Positions 30,783 through 36,357 of a stretch of DNA of 36,357 nt are shown here, in pieces. The stretch is from an uncultured Oceanospirillaceae bacterium. Lineage in GTDB: Bacteria; Pseudomonadota; Gammaproteobacteria; Pseudomonadales; Balneatricaceae. The position numbers were made by a program, and so were the translations under genes. Every line of letters starts with the position of its first letter. The stretch's first letter is position 1. Location of the stretch: NCBI GenBank assembly GCA_913057435.1, contig CAJXNY010000046.1, positions 1 to 36,357 of the forward strand. Direction: 5' to 3'. The notes beneath the pieces were generated by a model that saw nothing but the letters and a program-made list of their open reading frames with translations, made no database searches and had not been told where the DNA came from.

Positions 30783-32363
30783 TTACCCCTGCACATTTTG
30801 CTCTTCGACACCCAACGCCTGCAGCTGCATCCAACTCGGCGGCGGTAACCCTGCTGCTTTACGTTCCTGCGTTTCGCGCACTTGCTGGCCGAAGGTTTCC
30901 TGGTAGTCTTCGCCCATGAGGGCCATTTCTTTTTCGTAGGTGCTGAGGCCACTTTCAATGCGCAGTACGGCTTCTTTTACTTCTTTGAGGCCGTCGATTG
31001 CCAGGCGGCCTGCGCCGATGAAGTCGCAGTTGCACCAGGCTGATTTGCCTTCATAGAAGTTGCGGCTGGCACCACGGGGTAACGTCAGTTCTTTACGGTG
31101 CAGGGCTTCTTCGAAGGCCAGCGCGAATACCTGGGAACCGAAGCTGGAGGCTATTACTTTGCGCCGCCCCATGTAGTGCCGCCAGCCTTCCAGCATGGAG
31201 GCCCGCGCGCCGCTGTAGCTGGTTTGGCGGTAGTCTTTGGCGAACGGTTCAAAGGGTACGTTCAGGCCCGCCGCCATCCAGCGTAGTACGGAGCTTTCAA
31301 GATCAACGAAGCCGTTGTCTACGTTGCCGCTGGTCTGCATGTTCAGTCGTTCGCTAGGCAGCAGGTGCGGTACTTTAACGCCGTTCATTTTGATGCTGTT
31401 CGTGCTGTGGTATGCGTTCACGTTCACCATGTGTTTAGCCAGTAGTTCGCCGCCGTCATTCGCGCCGATGATCTGGCTGGCCGCTTCCGGGCCGAGGTCG
31501 CTTTCCAGGGTGGCGGCGTACATGGCGTTGACGATGGCGTTTTGCAGTTTGGTGTGCTGCAGCTTTGGCAGCATCTGCATCTGTTCAAGCACGGTTAGAA
31601 ACTGGTTACCACCACGGGTCTGGCCGTCTTCTGTTGGCTCGAAAATATGCAGGAAGTTAAGCCGGCCATTCTGCGCCCGCTTGATTATCCGCTTCCAGCT
31701 GTGGGCCATGCCGTCGCCCATAAGGCCAACGGCACTGGTGTTGCGCACATGGTAGGCCAGCGCGCCACTGTCGGTGTTCATTTCAACGCCTGCCCGCAGC
31801 AGGTCGGTATCGCTAGTGCCACCCGGATTGCACACCCGCTTCGGGGAGATCATTTTGATGCAGGTGCGCATGTTGGTGCCCTGCCGTTCTTTCCAGCGGG
31901 CCGCAGCCATGACTTCACCCGAGCGGGTGTGTACGCCCACGGCCTGGCGCACCAGCATGGTGAAGGTGCTTTTCTCTTCGGCATCCAGCCAGCAGCCGTC
32001 TGGGTCTTCGGCGTATTCCAGCCACCAGGCTTCTACGTCTCGGGCGAAGGCGCGGGCGTCTTCTTCGGTGATGCCTAGCCGCTGCCAGCGTGGTTTGTGG
32101 CTGAGCCGGAACATGTGGCCGACGATGTTATCGATGTGCAGCTGGACGCCGTTGGCGGCGAAGGCGTTGTTGCGTACTACGTCGTCAGCCCGGGCGTTGC
32201 CGAGATCGAGCTGGGGCAGTAACGCGGCGTCAGCAGTTTTGATACCGGGGTTCCAGTCTTGCAGCTGGCCACCGAACCCGGCACCGGCACCCTGATAGCC
32301 ATGGGCAGACGCCCGCAGCGGCTGGCCGTTTGGTCCCAGTATTGCGATGGCCGGTGTTGTCAT
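30783..32363 (-). CDS. Portal protein (lambda gpB-like)
   Basis: 526 residues, close to lambda gpB (533). Key family blocks are ADDVVRNNAFAANGVQLHIDNIVGHMFRLS, GEVMAAARWKERQG, RVCNPGG, LLPSERLNMQTSGNVDNGFVDLESSVLRWMAAGLNVPFEPFAKDYRQTSYSGARASMLEGWR. It forms the ring through which DNA enters and exits the head. The start overlaps the gpW stop (ATGA). Unlike in lambda, the protease gene does not follow directly; a 4.5-kb island is in between. Confidence 0.93.
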   Translation of the reverse strand: MTTPAIAILGPNGQPLRASAHGYQGAGAGFGGQLQDWNPGIKTADAALLPQLDLGNARADDVVRNNAFAANGVQLHIDNIVGHMFRLSHKPRWQRLGITEEDARAFARDVEAWWLEYAEDPDGCWLDAEEKSTFTMLVRQAVGVHTRSGEVMAAARWKERQGTNMRTCIKMISPKRVCNPGGTSDTDLLRAGVEMNTDSGALAYHVRNTSAVGLMGDGMAHSWKRIIKRAQNGRLNFLHIFEPTEDGQTRGGNQFLTVLEQMQMLPKLQHTKLQNAIVNAMYAATLESDLGPEAASQIIGANDGGELLAKHMVNVNAYHSTNSIKMNGVKVPHLLPSERLNMQTSGNVDNGFVDLESSVLRWMAAGLNVPFEPFAKDYRQTSYSGARASMLEGWRHYMGRRKVIASSFGSQVFALAFEEALHRKELTLPRGASRNFYEGKSAWCNCDFIGAGRLAIDGLKEVKEAVLRIESGLSTYEKEMALMGEDYQETFGQQVRETQERKAAGLPPPSWMQLQALGVEEQNVQG

Positions 32364-32575
32364 GCTCGCACTCCAAAGGGGCGGCGTACTGCGCCGATCC
32401 CCAGTTCCCGTTCCAGCTGTTTAACGTATTGGTCCAGCGCGCCCGCGTTAGCCGGTGAGTACTCCACCATCTTGCCGTCCCGCTGTACTTTTACCGCCTG
32501 CTTGCCGATCCGCAGCTGGTGCAGCGCGGCCCGGGCTTCTTCGAGTTGCGTGATCGTTGCCATGTGCTTATCCAT
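32360..32575 (-). CDS. Head-tail joining protein (lambda gpW-like)
   Basis: 71 residues; lambda gpW has 68. TQLEEARAALHQLRIGKQAVKVQRDGKMVEYSPANAGALDQYVKQLE follows the gpW pattern closely. gpW plugs the portal after packaging. A second ATG four codons later would give an even closer length. It overlaps the large terminase and portal genes by a few bases, as in lambda. Confidence 0.9.
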   Translation of the reverse strand: MDKHMATITQLEEARAALHQLRIGKQAVKVQRDGKMVEYSPANAGALDQYVKQLERELGIGAVRRPFGVRA

Positions 32576-34718
32576 TCATCATGCGGCCAAGGTTGGCCAG
32601 TGAGCTGCCCGCCTGAGGTGGCTTGGCAGAGGGCTTTTTAACTGTGATGGTTTTTGTGGGTGTTGCTGGCTCAACAACTGGCGCAGCTTCAATCAATGCC
32701 AGCGCACTTTCATCAGGCCGGTGATCGATGTTGATCACCAGATCGTCTGGCTCATCATTTGCGAACAGATCAACGCTCAGCAGCTGCTGGCGTTTATCCT
32801 CCCACCAACTGGACTTTTTGATGTGCAGCTTCTCAACCAGTGCCGCGTGGTAGCTGTATACCTCACAGTCCAGCGCTTCAACCGGCTGGCCTGATCTAGG
32901 CTGCCAAGTCATCTTCCCGCGCTGGTTTTTATCCGGGGCTTTAACTTCACCCGTCACCTGCTCGAAGTAGTCCTGCCGCACCGTTTCATAAACATGCATT
33001 CGGCCCGGCCCAGTGCCCGGCAATTTAAAACTACCGGCCAGCTGATCCTTTATCAGCTGGGTGCCCACGTTCCAGAGCTTCAGGCCCCATTTATCCGCAT
33101 TGGTTTTAGTCGCATTGAGGTCCATCTTTTTCGGCAGCGATACCATTGGGGCATCAGATTTATTCGCCCCTTTGATAGCCATCAGGTTAACGCCACGCCC
33201 TTGGCGAGTACGGACATAGTGGTAAGTACTGGCTTGAGTAATACCGTCACTGGTATCCAGGCTGGCCGCCGTGATGCGCAGATAACTACCATTAGCGTGC
33301 CGGTAACTACCGAATAGCAGCCGGTCTAACTCAACCCAAACGGGATCATTCTTATCGTTGATGTCCCGCCCGGCCCAGATCTCGCCCCAGTAAACCAGCC
33401 AGGACTCCATACCAGCACCGTAGGCCCTGATACCAATGGCAACCCGGTTACGCTGGATATCGATACCCGCCGTCAGCACAGCGGCGTGTTCAGGTACGAT
33501 CAGTTCAGGGTAGTCGGCGGCTTTGGCCCGCAGCTCGTCAGCCGTCGCGTTGTCATCTTTATATTCATAGGCGAGGCCCAGCTTCTGGTTGACGAACTTA
33601 ATCATCAGGCTGTTATTACCGCGTTCAGCCTCTGCTTTCGCAGCCAGGTAATCATCTACAACATCGCCCAGTGATGTGCCAGGTATGCAGACGTACAGTT
33701 CGTTCAGATCCATAAACCCGGCGCGGTTACCACGCTCAGCAGTAGCCACCCAGCCACAGCCGCTGTCTTCCGTCTCGCCGTTCGTATAGGCGTTATAGGC
33801 ATCAAAGCAGGTTTTACGAATGTTCTCCTGCCGCTGGTGATCGTCCCACTCTATGGCACAGTGAGGACACACATAGATAGCGGTGTGAGGATCGGACCGA
33901 CCATAGATCGGGTGTTCTTTCTCGCGGGCTTCCGTATCCCAGACAACGTTATCGAAGTTCAGCAGGTGCGAGTCACCACAGGCATGGCAGACAATCGGCA
34001 GCTGGCGCTGATCAGTACGTTTGAGGCGGTCTTCCGTTTTCGATAACCCTTTCGTGGCGGGCGTTCCACCGACGATCATCTTAGAACCGATGTAACGCTT
34101 CAGCCGCTCTTCAAGCAAGCCGATGGCGTCACCCTGCCCGGCCACGTTATCTGAGGTATCGTCCGGTTCTTCGACGACACCCACCCCCACCTTCGAGGTG
34201 GATTTAACGTTACCCGGCGAGTTAGAACCCACCAGTTTTAAAAAACCGCCAGGAAACGATTTGTTATCCCAGCGGTTGGATGATTTGCGGCTCATGGAAA
34301 CATCCATGCGCTCTGCGACAACAATGGTCGCCAGCGCAGCCGCTACCAGCTTTTCATCGTGAAACTGCTTTGCTGCGGGCGAAGTCGCAAACAGCATCAT
34401 GATCGGACAGGGCCGCCCTTCCGCCTCAACAATACGCTTGAAAACATAGCCCAACAGGAAGAAGGTCCAGCCGATCTGCGCGGCTTTCATCAGGACAATC
34501 TCGTCTATCTCTGGATCATCCAGTGCCAACGCAACACCCAGGAAGTAAGGCGTATTGTAAAAATCATATTCACCGAAGTCCGGCAGCTGGTATTCAGATT
34601 CCAGGAACTCCTTTGTCGGCTGTTCCTTCGGCGGCTGGAACATCGCTGCTATCGTCACCAGCACCAGGGCTAAGTTTGCTGACATAGCCTCTGATTCGTT
34701 CGGTTGCAGATCCAGCAT
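32568..34718 (-). CDS. Large terminase subunit (lambda gpA-like)
   Basis: 716 residues from the first ATG; starts at 34685 or 34643 are also possible, since the first overlaps the Nu1-like gene by 125 bases. The unusual Walker A, MKAAQIGWT (residues 77-85), is of the lambda gpA type. VEEPDDTSDNVAGQGDAIGLLEERLK and a four-cysteine zinc ribbon (CHACGD...CPHCAIEW) follow, then GIDIQRNRVAIGIRAYG of the nuclease domain. gpA cuts at cos and drives packaging. It is unrelated in detail to the Mu-type terminase in this same window. Confidence 0.93.
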   Translation of the reverse strand: MLDLQPNESEAMSANLALVLVTIAAMFQPPKEQPTKEFLESEYQLPDFGEYDFYNTPYFLGVALALDDPEIDEIVLMKAAQIGWTFFLLGYVFKRIVEAEGRPCPIMMLFATSPAAKQFHDEKLVAAALATIVVAERMDVSMSRKSSNRWDNKSFPGGFLKLVGSNSPGNVKSTSKVGVGVVEEPDDTSDNVAGQGDAIGLLEERLKRYIGSKMIVGGTPATKGLSKTEDRLKRTDQRQLPIVCHACGDSHLLNFDNVVWDTEAREKEHPIYGRSDPHTAIYVCPHCAIEWDDHQRQENIRKTCFDAYNAYTNGETEDSGCGWVATAERGNRAGFMDLNELYVCIPGTSLGDVVDDYLAAKAEAERGNNSLMIKFVNQKLGLAYEYKDDNATADELRAKAADYPELIVPEHAAVLTAGIDIQRNRVAIGIRAYGAGMESWLVYWGEIWAGRDINDKNDPVWVELDRLLFGSYRHANGSYLRITAASLDTSDGITQASTYHYVRTRQGRGVNLMAIKGANKSDAPMVSLPKKMDLNATKTNADKWGLKLWNVGTQLIKDQLAGSFKLPGTGPGRMHVYETVRQDYFEQVTGEVKAPDKNQRGKMTWQPRSGQPVEALDCEVYSYHAALVEKLHIKKSSWWEDKRQQLLSVDLFANDEPDDLVINIDHRPDESALALIEAAPVVEPATPTKTITVKKPSAKPPQAGSSLANLGRMMNG

Positions 34719-35139
34719 ATTTCTCTCTCAGCTCTGGCGATATCTCGATGTCGTACTGGCTTTCAATCGCCAACACCATGCGTTCAAACGCCTGCATAAA
34801 CTGGCGGTTAGCAAAGGTTGCCCAACCACCTAAAAACTCTTTGGCTTCTTCGATATCAATCACCCGCCCCAGCTTCTCGTGGTATTCCAGTCGATTGAGC
34901 GCGGTTTTCACCTGCTTCTCTTCCACCGTGGCCTGAGCAACATTCGCCTGCTCATCGCCACCACGGCCAGCGGCTTGATCGGCCAAGTGATCGTAGTACT
35001 GGCGTAACCAGTCGCCGTAGGTACCACCTTTAGCAAGAGTGCCTTTTTTGCATTGCTTGCTGATCGCTTGCTGAGAAACGCCCAGAAGGTCGGCAAAGCC
35101 TGTTTGAGTTGCTACTTGTGACAAATCAATAACAGTCAT
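34594..35139 (-). CDS. Small terminase subunit (Nu1-like)
   Basis: 181 residues. The N-terminal winged HTH (TGFADLLGVSQQAISKQCKKGTLAKGGTYGDWLRQYYDHLADQAAGRGG) recognises the packaging site, and the C-terminal part (KTALNRLEYHEKLGRVIDIEEAKEFLGGW) resembles Nu1 family members. It precedes the gpA-like gene as in lambda. Confidence 0.88.
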   Translation of the reverse strand: MTVIDLSQVATQTGFADLLGVSQQAISKQCKKGTLAKGGTYGDWLRQYYDHLADQAAGRGGDEQANVAQATVEEKQVKTALNRLEYHEKLGRVIDIEEAKEFLGGWATFANRQFMQAFERMVLAIESQYDIEISPELREKYAGSATERIRGYVSKLSPGAGDDSSDVPAAEGTADKGVPGI

Positions 35140-35334
35140 AAATCATTTACCTATCAAACAGTTACCACCACAACCCCCTATAGGATTCCCCATCTGCGAG
35201 ACTCCCGCGATGCTGTGACCCGTATAGAAGAAACTGGCCAGAAGTACCTTTTTTCTGGCCAGCAACAGGGCTACATCGGGTCAAGTGGCGGGCTTGCGCC
35301 CTTGGCTGTTACTGCTGCAGCCAGCGCCATTCCC
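35140..35334. other. Gene-free spacer, possible cos region
   Basis: About 195 bases between the endopeptidase and Nu1-like genes, the place of cos in lambda. It holds CTGGCCAGAA (35234-35243) and TTCTGGCCAG (35253-35262), a ten-base inverted repeat with a nine-base loop that may be the terminator of the lysis genes. No cos sequence was identified directly. Confidence 0.4.
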
Positions 35335-35826
35335 TTAACCCGCATATTTCACCTCACTCAGCCGCTGCCAGAACTCGGCCATCGCCTCAGCACTGGACAT
35401 CGGATAGATGTAACGCCCGTTGTAGCGCATCCAGATCACCCGACCCTGCCGCATATCAAGGTGCAGCATTGGCTCAGGTTTGCCCGATGGCCCGGTGGTA
35501 TCGAGATACACCCCGATGCCGCCCCAACCCCAGCCCATCGCCACCATCAATGCCTTGCGGATATCACACTGGGGGAACACATCCCCCGCATCTGACAGCC
35601 GCCCCACCGCATAATGCCTACTGGTTTTACTGCCATCCGTGCGATACCAGCCATCGACAACAGGCGATGGCACAACACCATGGCCGAGCCGATCACGATA
35701 CTCACTCAGCGCCAGCACCAGATCAGCATCGATGTGAGCCAGGCTATCACCCGGCCACTCATCAATGCTGAAGTAATTAACCTCACTGAAGTCCAGATCA
35801 GCCGCCGCTTCCTGAAGCAACCCCAT
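35335..35826 (-). CDS. M15-like peptidase, probable lysis endopeptidase
   Basis: 163 residues from an ATG with GGAGGAAACACT upstream. The segments SRHYAVGRLSDAGD (H71, D79 or D82) and MLHLDMR (H122) look like the zinc ligands of the M15/D-Ala-D-Ala peptidase fold, though the His-Asp spacing is a residue or more longer than usual. GWGGIGVYLDT between them fits too. It overlaps the holin-like gene upstream, supporting a lysis role in the lambda-like phage. Confidence 0.65.
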   Translation of the reverse strand: MGLLQEAAADLDFSEVNYFSIDEWPGDSLAHIDADLVLALSEYRDRLGHGVVPSPVVDGWYRTDGSKTSRHYAVGRLSDAGDVFPQCDIRKALMVAMGWGWGGIGVYLDTTGPSGKPEPMLHLDMRQGRVIWMRYNGRYIYPMSSAEAMAEFWQRLSEVKYAG

Positions 35827-36127
35827 AGTGTTTCCTCCACCAGATCACGGCCAGATCAACCAACCGCACATTGCCCACACCGCCTACCCCGGCAGCAGCA
35901 CCGGCCAGCTCAGGCGGGTAACCCAGCCCAATCGCCGCCATCGCCACCAGGTAGCCGATAAACCCAGCGAACAGCAGGTGCATCGCAAACCCGACAACAC
36001 TCCACTCCCGCCGCCCTATGTGCAGGGCATAGAGGTAATCCACCGCCCCGCCGATCAGCGCCAGTACACCTGTTGGCAGCAACGCCAACATACTCTGCAG
36101 CAGATCGCCGCCATCATCCCCAGTCAT
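35798..36127 (-). CDS. Holin-like membrane protein
   Basis: 109 residues from the ATG at 36127, with GGGGGAG upstream. Hydrophobic segments are at about residues 13-28 (LALLPTGVLALIGGAVDYLY), 43-65 (VVGFAMHLLFAGFIGYLVAMAAIG) and 72-84 (ELAGAAAGVGGVG), then a short basic tail (WWRKHYG). Size, topology and overlap with an endopeptidase gene fit a phage holin of the three-segment type that lets the peptidase reach the wall. Confidence 0.7.
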   Translation of the reverse strand: MTGDDGGDLLQSMLALLPTGVLALIGGAVDYLYALHIGRREWSVVGFAMHLLFAGFIGYLVAMAAIGLGYPPELAGAAAGVGGVGNVRLVDLAVIWWRKHYGVASGSGG

Positions 36128-36150
36128 CCACTCCCCCAAATTTCAGGCAT

Positions 36151-36182
36151 AAAAAAACCCGGACTGCAGGAGCAGGCCGGGT
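36151..36182 (-). terminator. Intrinsic terminator upstream of holin
   Basis: On the minus strand ACCCGG, an inner CTGC/GCAG stem and CCGGGT lead into seven T residues, ending about 24 bases before the holin ATG. The arrangement repeats that seen before gpC. Confidence 0.75.
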
Positions 36183-36227
36183 CAGAATTCACTTGTATGT
36201 TCAGATCGCCGAGAGCCAGAAACGAAA

Positions 36228-36252
36228 AACCCGAGCTGATTTGGCTCGGGTT
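36228..36252 (-). terminator. Second intrinsic terminator
   Basis: AACCCGAGC (36228-36236) and GCTCGGGTT (36244-36252) form a nine-base stem with a seven-base loop; a five-T run follows on the minus strand. It would end a transcript from a gene beyond the contig. Confidence 0.75.
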
Positions 36253-36306
36253 CTGTCTGGTCGCACTGATACGACGATGGCACAAAACTACCGCCCATCC
36301 CTGGAG

Positions 36307-36357
36307 CTGTCTCTTATACACATCTCCGAGCCCACGAGACCGAGGCTGATCTCGTAT
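36307..36357 (+). other. Illumina Nextera adapter contamination
   Basis: CTGTCTCTTATACACATCT (36307-36325) is the transposase mosaic end, CCGAGCCCACGAGAC (36326-36340) the read-2 adapter, CGAGGCTG (36341-36348) an eight-base i7 index, and ATCTCGTAT (36349-36357) the start of P7. These bases are a library artefact and should be trimmed. Confidence 0.98.

Larger units (their letters stand above)
24606..36306 (-). mobile_element. Lambda-like prophage block (partial)
   Basis: Read on the minus strand, the gene order is holin, endopeptidase, Nu1, A, W, B, accessory island, C, D. Apart from the island this is the canonical lambda order from lysis genes through cos to head genes. The block stops after gpD, where lambda has its major capsid gene E, and no tail genes of this phage are seen. 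It is a different packaging system from the Mu-like one to its left, so it is either a second prophage or the remnant of one. Confidence 0.65.

Noticed and set aside
1-36306. tRNA, rRNA or integrase-type attachment site
   Set aside because: No cloverleaf-like sequence, ribosomal RNA or tyrosine/serine integrase gene was found in the window.
35828-36349. Plus-strand frame ending in a peptide like LYTSPSPRD
   Set aside because: It is antisense to the holin and its end is translated from Nextera adapter.

Overview
The window looks like one whole assembled contig of prophage DNA from a GC-rich, probably gammaproteobacterial host. The host assignment is an inference from GC-rich codon use and from how close the proteins are to Mu-, P2- and lambda-type phage families; there are no rRNA, tRNA or core host genes. 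The last 51 bases (36307-36357) are Illumina Nextera adapter plus index, not biology.

Region 1 (about 1-24400) is a Mu-like transposable phage. A leftward module (7359 to 2) encodes protease/scaffold, capsid decoration protein, major capsid, Mu gp35- and gp36-like proteins, a gpG/gpS-like morphogenesis protein, a gp37-like protein and a P2-type baseplate set (V, PAAR, W, J, I). It continues off the left edge. A control region (7360-8703) holds two HTH genes, overlapping promoters and operator-like repeats. A rightward block (8704 to 24400) encodes a Ner-like regulator, the MuA-like DDE transposase, the MuB-like ATPase, a GemA/gp16-like protein, a Mor-like activator, several small accessory genes, an M15 endolysin, small and large terminase, a gp29-like portal and a MuF head protein. 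The Mu head genes are therefore split over two divergent blocks: terminase/portal/MuF rightward, protease/capsid/tail leftward.

Region 2 (about 24600-36306, all late genes leftward) is a lambda-like packaging and head block: holin, M15-like endopeptidase, Nu1, gpA, gpW, gpB, gpC and gpD. There is no capsid gene (lambda E) next to gpD. A 4.5-kb accessory island sits between portal B and protease C. It holds a Rha-type regulator, a TIR/deoxyribosyltransferase-like protein, a four-helix membrane protein, an exported small protein, a 37-residue basic protein and unknown genes, and is punctuated by several intrinsic terminators.

Two complete but unrelated terminase-portal sets side by side suggest either that the transposable phage inserted into the lambda-like prophage just after gpD, or a chimeric contig. 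The most unusual local signals are five near-perfect palindromes inside two adjacent early genes (9225-9783), a nested palindrome with a TTAT-N6-ATAA core in the 7.36-7.65 kb spacer, an HD-fold protein that has lost its HD residues, the accessory island, and the junction at 24.4-24.6 kb.
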